From assembly GCA_020073345.1 (NCBI GenBank), contig JAIQFI010000007.1, forward strand, positions 1 through 64,000: 64,000 nucleotides of DNA, read 5' to 3'. How positions within the stretch are numbered: the first letter of the stretch is position 1; each line of letters starts with the position of its first letter. This DNA comes from Terriglobia bacterium. Lineage in GTDB: Bacteria; Acidobacteriota; Terriglobia; Bryobacterales; Bryobacteraceae. A model generated the notes under the pieces. The model had not been told where the DNA came from and did no database searches. It saw nothing but the letters and a program-made list of their open reading frames with translations. Below, one piece after another: positions 30,852-39,318 of this stretch. Position numbers and translations under genes: made by a program.

Positions 30852-32021
30852 CTACTCCGATGCGGCCCGGCCCTCGCAGGCGGTCAGGATCCCCAACAAC
30901 GCAAAGAAGAAAGATGCCAAAGCCGGCCTCTGCTGCATCGGATAGTCGATGAGACAGTGCACAAAAACCGCCAACAGACCCAGACCCCACAAGGATCGAA
31001 ACGCCGGCCGAATGACTCCGCTCACTACTGCGGCCATCAATAGGAAGAACGGTATGCCGCCCTCGGCGGCCCACTGGGCCCAGTCGCTATGCGCCTGGTT
31101 GGCGAACAGGCCGTCGTCGAACCGGGCGAAGCCGGGGTAGACCTCCGACCAGGTTCCCAGCCCGAATCCTGTCAGCGGGCGGTCCCGGACCATCTCCAGG
31201 CTGGACAGCAGGAAATCCTTCCGGACGGCGTAAGGATTCGGCTCCTGCAGCCGCTTCCAGATGACGTCCCAACCGGCGACCGCGCCCAGGATGGCGAGCG
31301 TGCCTACGCTGGCGAGCAGCACGCGTCCAGCGCCTCGCCGGGAGGCGATCCCCTGCGCCAGAGCCACCAGCGGGATTGCAACGACTTCAGCCAGGCACAG
31401 TATCGTTCCGGCCCGCGACCCTCCCGCGACCACCGAGGCCAGCAGAAGCGCGCCCATGACGCTATAGAGCACTCGGCGCTTCTGATCCAGAATCGCCCCG
31501 ACCAGCGCAATCGGCAGCACGGCCTCGATAAACGCAGCGTACTGGTTGTAGTAGACAAACGGCCCCAATGTTCGCTGGTCCGATCCGGCATGGAAGATCC
31601 AGAACACGATTCCCGGCGGCGAGGAAAACACGGTGAGCATGGAAATCGCCGCCAGCGCCGTCTCGAACCATAGCACTGCGTTTAGGAACCGCTCCCGTCG
31701 CCGACGATCCCGGCCCAGATCGAGCGCCAGGGTGAAGACGGCCAGATACGTGGTCCAGTTGAGGACTTCGTTCAGCGTCTTAAACCGGTCCACTGTCCAA
31801 CCGGCCAAGGCCTGAAGCAGGCCCCAGACGACGGCCACTCCCAACAATACAATCGTGGGATGAACCGCCACGTGCTTTCGCTGCACGATACGCACGGCGG
31901 CCAGAGCGAACACGGCGATTTGAAACGCGCTCAGCCCCCAGCGAGCCGGAACCCACATGGTGAGAATGCCCAGGAACAGAATCGCGGCGAGCAGCATCAG
32001 GGACCACTTTACGCGATCCAC
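30852..32021 (-). CDS. O-antigen ligase-like (Wzy/WaaL) membrane protein
   Basis: The protein is mostly membrane helices (WSLMLLAAILFLGILTMWVP onward, about 11-12 segments). A large periplasmic loop contains NPYAVRKDFLLSSLEMVRDR, GFGLGTWSEVYPGFARF and NQAHSDWAQWAAEGG, the H-bearing segment of the Wzy_C domain. It probably ligates or polymerises a surface polysaccharide. The track ORF begins at 32348, but those extra residues are a shadow of the opposite strand; GTG at 32021 (VDRVKWSL) or ATG at 31997 places a positive N-terminus before helix 1. Confidence 0.8.
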   Translation of the reverse strand: MDRVKWSLMLLAAILFLGILTMWVPARWGLSAFQIAVFALAAVRIVQRKHVAVHPTIVLLGVAVVWGLLQALAGWTVDRFKTLNEVLNWTTYLAVFTLALDLGRDRRRRERFLNAVLWFETALAAISMLTVFSSPPGIVFWIFHAGSDQRTLGPFVYYNQYAAFIEAVLPIALVGAILDQKRRVLYSVMGALLLASVVAGGSRAGTILCLAEVVAIPLVALAQGIASRRGAGRVLLASVGTLAILGAVAGWDVIWKRLQEPNPYAVRKDFLLSSLEMVRDRPLTGFGLGTWSEVYPGFARFDDGLFANQAHSDWAQWAAEGGIPFFLLMAAVVSGVIRPAFRSLWGLGLLAVFVHCLIDYPMQQRPALASFFFALLGILTACEGRAASE

Positions 32022-32039
32022 GTGCCATACTCTTTCTAG

Positions 32040-32327
32040 GTGAGACTGCGACCCACAGCCTTGCTGCTGACCTTGCTCCTCGGCGTGGCCGGCTGCTTTG
32101 GCGTTCCAGCCCCGGGTAGCGCGATTCCTCGTGCCTCCTACTCGGTTGTCTGGCCCGACAAATCTCTCCATAAACAAGCGCCGAAGCAGGAGATCGCGGA
32201 ATCTGGAGAAGCCGCTGGGCCGCTGGCTGCGGACTCCCAGCCGGTCATCTCCAAAGACGATGCACCGGCTCCGGCGGCGCTGCTCGATCCCTCCCTGTTT
32301 CAACGCCCCCCTCCGTCCATTTCCTAG
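32040..32327 (+). CDS. Small lipoprotein upstream of the SecA-like gene
   Basis: GTG starts MRLRPTALLLTLLLGVAGCF, a clean lipoprotein signal with lipobox GVAGC. The mature 76 residues are Pro/Ala-rich and disordered-looking. The family was not recognised. It diverges from the O-antigen ligase-like gene with only 18 bp between starts and lies 48 bp before the SecA-like gene on the same strand, so it may be in one transcript with it. Confidence 0.55.
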   Translation: MRLRPTALLLTLLLGVAGCFGVPAPGSAIPRASYSVVWPDKSLHKQAPKQEIAESGEAAGPLAADSQPVISKDDAPAPAALLDPSLFQRPPPSIS

Positions 32328-32375
32328 CGGCCCTAACCAAACAATCACTTCGGTAAAGGAAGAAAGGAGGGAGTC

Positions 32376-34523
32376 GTGCGTCGATTCCTGGATTCTCTAT
32401 TTGCGCCTTCACGTCGTGACAAGGCGGATATTCAAAAGATCAACGCCCTGCGGGCTGGATTTGCGGGCTTGAGCGATGACCAACTCCGCGCGGCAGGTGC
32501 TCGTGCGATCGGTTTGCACAAGAATGACCTGCTTACGGTGATAGCCGTGACGGCTGCGGTCGCATCGCGCGTGCTCGGCTTGGACATGTTCGACGTCCAG
32601 CTTCAAGGCGCGCTCGCTCTGGCGCGAGGCAGCATCGCCGAAATGCAGACCGGCGAAGGCAAGACGCTGGCAGCTGTTCCCGCCATCGCCTGGTATGCGC
32701 GGCAAAGAAACGGTGTACACGTCATGACCGTGAACGACTACCTGGCCCGTCGCGACGCCGCCTGGATGGGCGAGATCTATCGCTTCCTCGGCCTGTCCGT
32801 GGCTCACGTCCAGCAGGGAATGACCGCCGCGGAGCGACGCGCGGCTTACGCCAGTGATATCACCTACGCCACCGCAAACGAAATCGGGTTCGATTTTCTG
32901 CGCGACCGTCTGGCGCTTCGCCTGGAAGACCAGGTCCACCGCCCGTTCGCGGCCGCCGTGATCGATGAAGCCGATTCCATTCTGATCGATGAGGCTCGTA
33001 TCCCGTTGGTGATCGCCGGAGGCGACAGCGGCGAAAACACTTTTGCCTACGCAGCGGATACGGTGGTCCGCAACTTCCGCGTTCCAGTGCATTGCACCGT
33101 GGATGTGGGGAGCCACAATGTTTCGCTCACCGACGCGGGAATCGCGGCAGTAGAAAACGCTTTCAGCTGCGGCAATCTGTATGACCAACACAACTTGGGC
33201 CTGTTGACCGCCGTGCAGGATTCCCTGCATGCGCACGTGCTGCTGCGCAGGGACGTGGATTATGTGGTGAAGAACGCGGCCATCGAAATGGTGGACGAGT
33301 TCAAGGGCCGCATCGCCCAGGATCGCCGCTGGCCGGCTGGACTTCACACCGCGGTCGAGGTCAAGGAAGGCGTCGCCGCCAAGCGCCAGGGTATGATTCT
33401 GGGCTCCATCACCCTGCGGCACCTGGTGGCGCTCTATCCGCGGGTTTGTGGGATGACCGGCACCGCGGCAACGCAAGCGCTCGAGTTCCAACAGGTGTAC
33501 GAATTGCCGGTGGAAGTGATTCCAACCAATCGGCCCATGATCCGGGCGGATCATCCCGACGCAGTCTTCCCGACGCGAGCGGAGAAAGAGAACGCGGTGG
33601 TGGAGGAAGTTCGCAGGGCTTACCAAAGAGCCCAGCCTGTTCTCGTGGGAACCGGCAGCGTGGAGGAATCGGAACGGCTGAGCCGCCGGCTCGGTAACAC
33701 CCCGCACCAGGTTCTGAACGCCCGGAATGACGAGAACGAGGCGGCCATCATCGCGCAAGCCGGCGAGTGTGGCGCGGTGACGATTTCGACCAATATGGCG
33801 GGACGCGGCACCGATATCCGGCTCGGTCCGGGCGCCGCGGAACTGGGCGGGCTGTATGTTATCGGCATGCAAAAACACGAGAGCCGTAGAATCGACAACC
33901 AGCTTCGAGGACGGTCCGGGCGGCAAGGGGATCCGGGCAACTCGCGCTTCTTCGTTTCGCTTGAGGATGACCTTCTGGTCAAATACGGGGATCTCAATCC
34001 GGAACTCGGCCGCGATCCGGACACCGTGCAGCGGCTAGTCGAAGGTCACCACCTGGATGCGCGGCTGTTTCTGCAGAAGTACGAACTGCCTATCGAAGGC
34101 CAGCGCTACCGAATTCACTCGCATCGACAGTCGGTTTTAGAAGGGAAGATTGATTGCGCTTCGGATCTGGAACGAATCGTGACGCTTCGCGCGATCGATG
34201 ATCTCTGGGCCGACTACCTTGCACGCGTGGCCGAGTTCCGGTCCGGCATCCCATGGTTGGATTTTGCCCTGGGGGGCGTACCGTACCTGACTTTGGACCG
34301 CAGGGATCCGCTGTACGAATACGCCCAGAAGATTCACCAGTGGTTCCCGGAGATGGAAGCGGCGCTGCCTGGGGAGATCGTCCGGCGCCTGGCCGAAGCG
34401 GAGGCTGGCGCGACGGATCCGGGCGAGCGGGGCGCCGTCTGGACCTACCTCACCACGGATCAGCCGTTCGGCTCCTTCAGCCAAAGGTGGGCACGCGGCA
34501 TCCGGCGGAGATTCAAGAAATGA
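32376..34523 (+). CDS. secA: Short SecA-like translocase ATPase
   Basis: The GTG start follows a strong AGGAGG. Motor motifs are MQTGEGKT (Walker A, about residue 93), MTVNDYLARRDA, VIDEADSILIDEARIPL (Walker B), MTGTAATQALEFQQVY, TNMAGRGTDIRLG and RGRSGRQGDPGNSRFF. The helical scaffold is recognisable (LRAIDDLWADYLARVAEFRSG), then diverges. Length is 715 aa against about 900 for housekeeping SecA; the cross-linking region is shortened and the C-terminal zinc-finger tail is missing. It is probably an accessory SecA (SecA2-like) with a dedicated substrate. No accessory SecY is near. Confidence 0.88.
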   Translation: MRRFLDSLFAPSRRDKADIQKINALRAGFAGLSDDQLRAAGARAIGLHKNDLLTVIAVTAAVASRVLGLDMFDVQLQGALALARGSIAEMQTGEGKTLAAVPAIAWYARQRNGVHVMTVNDYLARRDAAWMGEIYRFLGLSVAHVQQGMTAAERRAAYASDITYATANEIGFDFLRDRLALRLEDQVHRPFAAAVIDEADSILIDEARIPLVIAGGDSGENTFAYAADTVVRNFRVPVHCTVDVGSHNVSLTDAGIAAVENAFSCGNLYDQHNLGLLTAVQDSLHAHVLLRRDVDYVVKNAAIEMVDEFKGRIAQDRRWPAGLHTAVEVKEGVAAKRQGMILGSITLRHLVALYPRVCGMTGTAATQALEFQQVYELPVEVIPTNRPMIRADHPDAVFPTRAEKENAVVEEVRRAYQRAQPVLVGTGSVEESERLSRRLGNTPHQVLNARNDENEAAIIAQAGECGAVTISTNMAGRGTDIRLGPGAAELGGLYVIGMQKHESRRIDNQLRGRSGRQGDPGNSRFFVSLEDDLLVKYGDLNPELGRDPDTVQRLVEGHHLDARLFLQKYELPIEGQRYRIHSHRQSVLEGKIDCASDLERIVTLRAIDDLWADYLARVAEFRSGIPWLDFALGGVPYLTLDRRDPLYEYAQKIHQWFPEMEAALPGEIVRRLAEAEAGATDPGERGAVWTYLTTDQPFGSFSQRWARGIRRRFKK

Positions 34524-34630
34524 GCCCAAATCAAACTCGCACCTCAATGTTTGCTCTCAAAACTACCGGTAAAACCTATCCGTCTGGTAAAGGTTACGCT
34601 CATTTTGAGGCGATTTCCTTACGTGCCATA

Positions 34631-34727
34631 GCTGCCAAACCTATGCCAAATAAGGGGACAACGCTACGTCCCTCGGGTTGGCAGCGCGCTTGCTTCTTGA
34701 GGTCTCGACGTCAGGACACGCAAGAAG
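34631..34727 (+). other. Two hairpins in the leader before the coiled-coil gene
   Basis: The 231-bp gap between the SecA-like gene and the next ORF has no gene. It holds GCTGCCAA/TTGGCAGC with an inner GGGAC/GTCCC stem, then CTTCTTG/CAAGAAG. No T-tract follows, so they are not simple terminators. GAGG lies just before the downstream ATG. No known riboswitch consensus was recognised. Confidence 0.35.
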
Positions 34728-34754
34728 TGAGCCTGGCCGAAAAGAGGAAACGTT

Positions 34755-35654
34755 ATGTCATCGCTTGATTTCGACGGGATGCCGGAACATCCGCAAGGCC
34801 CGCGCTGGAGTAAGGGAATCGTCGTTGGATTGACGGCAGGCCTGGTGCTGGCGCTGGCAGGAGACGCGTATCTCCTTAAGCGTTCCAGCGACGCCAATGA
34901 TCAGATGGCGCGGATCCAGGACGAAACGCATACCCAGATCACCAAGCTGGGCGATGCGACCACAGAACTGCTGCAACAGCGCTTGAACGCGCTGGATGAA
35001 GAGATGACTGCCGCCATGAAGGGCGCGAGTACCAGCACTACCGCCGCGCTCAAGCGGGCTCAGGCCGACGCTTTGAAGCAATCGCAAGAGCTCAGCAAGA
35101 AAATCCAGGAGCAGCAGCAGCAGGTATCGGCGCAGATCGGCGATCTGAAGGAGGCCACCAGCACGGTCGACTCCAAAGTCAGCGCCGTTTCCTCGGATGT
35201 GGGCAATGTGAAGACGGAAGTGACATCGGTGAAGGCAGATGTCGCGACCACACAGGCGAACCTCGAAAAAGCCACCGCGGATCTCAAGAGAATGACCGGC
35301 GACATGGGCGTGATGAGCGGCCTGATCGCGACCAACGGCAAGGACCTGGCCGCCCTGCGTGAGCTCGGAGAGCGGAACTACTTTGAGTTCGACCTGACCA
35401 AGAAGCAAGCCGACAAGCGAATCGGTAACGTGACCCTGCGGCTGAAGAACGCCGACGTCAAGCGCAACCGCTATACGCTCGAGGTGCTAGCGGACGATAA
35501 GCGGGTTGAAAAGAAGGACAAGACCATCAATGAGCCGGTGCAGGTGTACGTGGCCGGTTACCGCCAGCCGTACGAAATCGTGATCAACCAGGTGAAGAAG
35601 GACGCCGTGGTCGGGTACCTTTCGACACCCAAGGTGACGCTGGCGCGGAAGTAA
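34755..35654 (+). CDS. Membrane-anchored coiled-coil protein
   Basis: A short cytoplasmic N-terminus and one membrane helix (GIVVGLTAGLVLALAGDAYL, residues 22-42) are followed by a long heptad region rich in Gln, Lys and Ala (about 48-200) with tail-fibre-like repeats VSAVSSDVGNVKTEVTSVKA. A C-terminal beta domain follows (NVTLRLKNADVKRNRYTLEV, ending TPKVTLARK). The family was not recognised. The bulk would sit in the periplasm. It is downstream of the SecA-like gene and ends at a strong hairpin terminator; functional linkage is possible but unproven. Confidence 0.7.
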   Translation: MSSLDFDGMPEHPQGPRWSKGIVVGLTAGLVLALAGDAYLLKRSSDANDQMARIQDETHTQITKLGDATTELLQQRLNALDEEMTAAMKGASTSTTAALKRAQADALKQSQELSKKIQEQQQQVSAQIGDLKEATSTVDSKVSAVSSDVGNVKTEVTSVKADVATTQANLEKATADLKRMTGDMGVMSGLIATNGKDLAALRELGERNYFEFDLTKKQADKRIGNVTLRLKNADVKRNRYTLEVLADDKRVEKKDKTINEPVQVYVAGYRQPYEIVINQVKKDAVVGYLSTPKVTLARK

Positions 35655-35679
35655 CTAAGTACACAGTTAGATGTTTGTC

Positions 35680-35716
35680 GCGGGGCGGCCAGAAATGGCC
35701 GCCCCGCTGTTGTCTT
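35680..35716 (+). terminator. Strong hairpin terminator
   Basis: A perfect 12-bp GC-rich stem GCGGGGCGGCCA/TGGCCGCCCCGC with a GAAA tetraloop is followed by TGTTGTCTT, 25 bp after the coiled-coil gene. Confidence 0.75.
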
Positions 35717-35786
35717 ACCCCCCTACCTCCCCCGTATCTTTTGCCTCCCTTTCTGGTAACTATGATTGAATCGCCTTGAGATCACT

Positions 35787-36308
35787 ATGACCGACGCCGA
35801 GTTCAGGGCCGTGTTCGAGCAGAACAAAGACGCGGTCTACCGCTTCGCCTGGCGGATGTGCGGTTCGGCGCCGGTGGCGGAAGATATCGCGCAGGAAGTC
35901 TTCCTTACGCTGCTGCGGCAGCCCGGCCGGTTCGATCCTGCGCGCGGCGCGTTGCGATCGTTTCTGCTGGCGGTGGCCCGAAATCTGGCGCTCAAGCGCT
36001 GGCGGGATGCGTCCCGGCTGGATGAACTCGATGATCACTTCGTCACGCCCCCGGCGGATCTCGAACGCCGGGAAACCGCCGACGCTGTGGGCGCCGCTGT
36101 TGCATCATTGCCGCCGTTGCAGCGCGAAGTCCTGATCCTGGCCGAATACGAGGAGTTGTCGCTGGAGGAAATCGCGCGGGCCGTGGACGCGGAAGTCGGA
36201 ACCGTGAAGTCACGCCTGCATCGGGCGCGGGAGAATCTGCGGCAAATTCTCGCGCCGCTGCGGTCGAGGAATGTGGGGAGATCAATACGCCATGGAACCC
36301 TTGGATGA
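35787..36308 (+). CDS. ECF-type RNA polymerase sigma factor
   Basis: Region 2 is FEQNKDAVYRFAWRMCGS with EDIAQEVFLTLLRQPGRFDP. Region 4 is LPPLQREVLILAEYEELSLE and GTVKSRLHRARENLRQIL, the promoter -35 reader. Length of about 173 aa is typical. ATG at 35787 is preferred over the track's TTG because GAG lies 8 bases upstream. The stop overlaps the next gene, a membrane protein likely to act as its anti-sigma. Confidence 0.9.
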   Translation: MTDAEFRAVFEQNKDAVYRFAWRMCGSAPVAEDIAQEVFLTLLRQPGRFDPARGALRSFLLAVARNLALKRWRDASRLDELDDHFVTPPADLERRETADAVGAAVASLPPLQREVLILAEYEELSLEEIARAVDAEVGTVKSRLHRARENLRQILAPLRSRNVGRSIRHGTLG

Positions 36309-36621
36309 TCGTCAATTAGAAGATGATCGCGAACTAGACAGGATGTTGCAGCAGTGGCAGGCGCCCGGCGCACCACCGAGCTTATCAGCGAAAGTATTGC
36401 CGCCGCGCGACTCGTGGTGGCGCTGGATGCTGACTGGTTCGATTCGTATTCCGGTACCGCTCGGCATCGCGCTTCTGGTTGCGTTGGCGGTTTTCTTCTA
36501 TTTCCGGCCGCTCAAGCATCCCGAGGCAGTGCAATCGAGCAAGCCGGTATCGTTGGCGGATTTTCAGCCAGTGAAGCAGTTGGAACCGAGGATCATCAGG
36601 AGGACAAATGAGACCAATTAG
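36292..36621 (+). CDS. Putative anti-sigma membrane protein
   Basis: About 109 aa: a charged cytoplasmic N-terminus (DDRQLEDDRELDRMLQQWQA), one membrane helix (PLGIALLVALAVFFYF) and a short periplasmic tail. No zinc-binding HxxxCxxC motif is present. Overlap with the sigma gene and topology suggest an anti-sigma factor, but no family motif confirms it. An in-frame start at 36271 is also possible. It overlaps the next gene by 14 bp. Confidence 0.6.
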   Translation: MEPLDDRQLEDDRELDRMLQQWQAPGAPPSLSAKVLPPRDSWWRWMLTGSIRIPVPLGIALLVALAVFFYFRPLKHPEAVQSSKPVSLADFQPVKQLEPRIIRRTNETN

Positions 36622-37549
36622 CATTGCGGCGATCGTGCTGTGCGTCCCTGCGTTTTCTCAATCCGGACGGATACAGAATGGAACTGCCTCCTTCAAGAAC
36701 GGTCTGGGATTCGCGTACGAGACGCGCCTCGAACCGCCCATTCCAAGCATCACAGGAGAGAAGTTCGGCGGCGGAGTCCATGTGGATGAAGGGATTCATC
36801 GGTTCCTGGTCGACAATTCGAGGCACGTCTACTTCGGCTATGACGTAGCGGTCGACCGTCTGCCGGAAGAAAGCACTTACCGCGTAACGATCCGGCCCCT
36901 GAGCATCGGCGCCGAAAGACTCCATTACTTCAGCGACCCGGCCAATTGGAGCATCCTGCCGCTACCGTTGCCTGGGTATCCCGCTCCGCAGACCTTGCAC
37001 AGCGGCGACGTAATGGCGCTGGATCTTATGACCAATGCTGAAACCGGGCAGAAGATCGTCGATTACCTCACGATCCAGGAACCACGACGCGGGTTGGGGA
37101 CCTTCAATCCCGATCCGCCGCGCCAGTTTTCCTATGTCCCGGGAACGCCGCGCGACTTCACCATTGACGACGCGTCCCTCCGGCTCTCGGCTCCTCGTTT
37201 GACCATCAACGGAAAGCTGGACGAATCCTCGGCCAGGAGCAACGGAGAAGTGACGGGCGCCGCCATCTGGATCTACGCCGCAAACCGGGGCCGCTTCATT
37301 CTCTCGCTCGTGCCGAACCAGGCGCTCGGCTTCCGTAAAGCGGGCGAGGTCCGCGGGAGCTTATTGACTTTCACCATCGGTGCCGACTCGTTTAGCATCA
37401 ACTGCGCGAACCCGATCGTGCCCGGTGAGGCGCCGTTTAATCTCTACGTACTGCAAGACCGCACCTGGAAACCGACCTATGCCTTCGCGGATGTATCTAC
37501 CTTTACGATGGGCGCGGCGGATCGCGCGGAGCTGCTGGTGAAACGATAG
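36608..37549 (+). CDS. Secreted protein of unknown function, paralogue A
   Basis: An AGGAGG five bases before the ATG and a short signal peptide (SIAAIVLCVPAFSQ) support the start. The 313-aa protein is beta-rich. Its C-terminal 110 residues (SAPRLTINGKLDES, GAAIWIYAANRGRFILSL, KAGEVRGSLLTFTIGADSF and INCANPIV) align by eye with those of the minus-strand gene at 38366-39289. Both are therefore members of one family. It is the third gene of the sigma/anti-sigma unit and may be its target or sensor. The function is unknown. Confidence 0.7.
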   Translation: MRPISIAAIVLCVPAFSQSGRIQNGTASFKNGLGFAYETRLEPPIPSITGEKFGGGVHVDEGIHRFLVDNSRHVYFGYDVAVDRLPEESTYRVTIRPLSIGAERLHYFSDPANWSILPLPLPGYPAPQTLHSGDVMALDLMTNAETGQKIVDYLTIQEPRRGLGTFNPDPPRQFSYVPGTPRDFTIDDASLRLSAPRLTINGKLDESSARSNGEVTGAAIWIYAANRGRFILSLVPNQALGFRKAGEVRGSLLTFTIGADSFSINCANPIVPGEAPFNLYVLQDRTWKPTYAFADVSTFTMGAADRAELLVKR

Positions 37550-37552
37550 GAA

Positions 37553-38323
37553 CTACTGGGCTGGCTGCGGCACCTTGATGCGGCCTTCCCACAGGCTCTT
37601 GTTGTTTTCCTCGCAGGAGTACTCCATGATCTCCCACTCCGGATGAAGCGTCCATCTGCGAACGCTGTCCCAGGGCTTGGTGTAGGTCTTGGGATCGTCG
37701 ATGGTGAGCACGTAGTCGATGTGATCCCGATCCGTCCGCTGGAAGCGTTCGATGGTGTGCAACTGGTCGCTATGCGGGTGCCCGATCGTGTCGACCCGGG
37801 TGCGTCCGTTGAAGCCGATGGTGTCGATGACCAGCGTGTCTCCCTCCCAATGGCCGACCGAGTTGCCGAACCAGGTCGGGTCGTAATCCTTGGGATGCGG
37901 CCGTCCATCAATCGGCGTGACATGGAACCAGCTGTTCTGCTCGTACAGCATCGCGATGTACTTGTCGTCCTGCATGATCTGGACGGGATGCGGTCCACCC
38001 ACCGAGCGCAGCAGTCCGAACGGGAGACAGGCTCCGGCGTAATCGCCCTTGGCGGTCGCATCGTAGGATTCCCACTGCTGCTTTCCCCAGGCGGTAAAGG
38101 GAAGGTTCTTCACACCCTTGCAACAGGCTTCGTCCTTGGTGACGTCAGCCATGCGCGGGGGCTGCCAGACTCCGCTGAAATCAGGCTTGCCATTCGGCTT
38201 GCGCGGGGCGGGTCCCGAGGCTTTGGCGGGGGAAGCTTTACCTTTGCCCTTTTGCTGCCCGGCGGCGATGGGCATCACTACCGCGGCGAGGATTAGAAGG
38301 AATGCACACGAGCGAGTACTCAT
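37553..38323 (-). CDS. Secreted protein, PDFSGVW family
   Basis: A signal peptide (AFLLILAAVVMPIAAGQQ) and a Lys/Ala/Pro-rich linker precede GKPDFSGVWQPP. The rest contains HPVQIMQDDKYIAMLYEQ, HWEGDTLVIDTIGFNGRTRV and HTIERFQRTDRDHIDYVLTI. Proteins of this pattern are numerous in Acidobacteriota genomes; the biochemical role is not known to me. It contains three cysteines (DEACCKG, GACLPFG plus a late Cys). It lies between the two paralogous secreted-protein genes, convergent with the first. Confidence 0.75.
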   Translation of the reverse strand: MSTRSCAFLLILAAVVMPIAAGQQKGKGKASPAKASGPAPRKPNGKPDFSGVWQPPRMADVTKDEACCKGVKNLPFTAWGKQQWESYDATAKGDYAGACLPFGLLRSVGGPHPVQIMQDDKYIAMLYEQNSWFHVTPIDGRPHPKDYDPTWFGNSVGHWEGDTLVIDTIGFNGRTRVDTIGHPHSDQLHTIERFQRTDRDHIDYVLTIDDPKTYTKPWDSVRRWTLHPEWEIMEYSCEENNKSLWEGRIKVPQPAQ

Positions 38324-38365
38324 AAAAGGACATCATGCGCTTTGCACGAATGGGAGTCAAGCGCG

Positions 38366-39289
38366 TTACTCTGTCAAATCCTTCCGGGCATAGATGTTAT
38401 AAGTCCCCGACCCGTTCGCGATACGGTCGGCACAGTCGATGCGGAAAATGTTTCCGCCGTAGGAGAACACCAGCGAATTCTCCGCCACTTCGCCCGCTCT
38501 TTCAAATCCCTGATCGGCCCGCGGCTTGAACGACAAGGCGAATCGCCCCTGCCCCGGAATGTAGATCGACACAACCGGAGCGCTCACAGACGGCAGGCTC
38601 GCTGAGTCCTGCTCGACTCCGTTGATGCGAAGACGCGGCTGAGTGACCGTCCATTCGGCGTCCTCGGCGTAGACGTCCCGCGCGGCTTGCTGACGGGACT
38701 TCATGAGCCCCGTGCCGACGCGGACGTAGTCCACCACCCTCCGTCCGGTACGGGCGTCCACGGCGAGCGTGAGCGCGATCGTCTCCCCGTTGCGAAGAAT
38801 CTGCGGTACGGGATACGGAACATCCGAATCACTAAACACGACGCGAAACGTTTCGGTTCCCGGAATGGCTTCCAGCGTCATTGTGTATTTCAGCTCGGTG
38901 TGCCGGAAATTGTCACGCACAAACCGGTGCATGGTCGCCTTCCCTGCCTCTCGTTCGACGCCAGTGAAACCCGTCACTACACTCTCGGCGTAGTCCCTCG
39001 ACAGTTGCTCCACCCAGGTCTCGAATTCCGCCCGAGGGCCTTTGCTGCTAGGTGGGAGTGTGAGGACCCACCCGTCCGGGGCAGTCACCGCTCGAGTTCC
39101 GCCGGTGGAACGGGCCGCCTCGAGAATCTCGCGGAAACGGTCCGTGATATCCAGGGCACTCGCTACGCCGGTTGGAACATCTTCAAGATACGTGGTTTGA
39201 ATCTGAGCGACGCGCGTGCCGTGCGGAGCCGGCGATTGCGCAAACGCCGGAATCGCCAGCAGGATGGCAAAAGACCAGGCCAGTTTCAC
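38366..39289 (-). CDS. Secreted protein of unknown function, paralogue B
   Basis: GTG at 39289, with GGGGAGG five bases upstream, starts VKLAWSFAILLAIPAFAQ, a signal peptide. The track ORF extends further without support. Residues 40-140 form a helical region (DITDRFREILEAARSTGG, WVEQLSRDYAESVV). The C-terminal 110 residues (QPRLRINGVEQDSA, VVSIYIPGQGRFALSFKP and RAGEVAENSLVFSYGGNIFR) match paralogue A. The function is unknown. Confidence 0.7.
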   Translation of the reverse strand: MKLAWSFAILLAIPAFAQSPAPHGTRVAQIQTTYLEDVPTGVASALDITDRFREILEAARSTGGTRAVTAPDGWVLTLPPSSKGPRAEFETWVEQLSRDYAESVVTGFTGVEREAGKATMHRFVRDNFRHTELKYTMTLEAIPGTETFRVVFSDSDVPYPVPQILRNGETIALTLAVDARTGRRVVDYVRVGTGLMKSRQQAARDVYAEDAEWTVTQPRLRINGVEQDSASLPSVSAPVVSIYIPGQGRFALSFKPRADQGFERAGEVAENSLVFSYGGNIFRIDCADRIANGSGTYNIYARKDLTE

Positions 39290-39318
39290 GCAACCTCCCC
39301 GCCCTTTATTATCACAGT

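Noticed and set aside
32022-32348. N-terminal extension of the O-antigen ligase-like ORF
   Set aside because: The extra 109 residues are basic and low in hydrophobicity, and overlap a plus-strand lipoprotein signal; the membrane protein starts near 32021.
32409-33926. 505-aa minus-strand ORF
   Set aside because: Antisense shadow of the SecA-like gene without start signal or domain.
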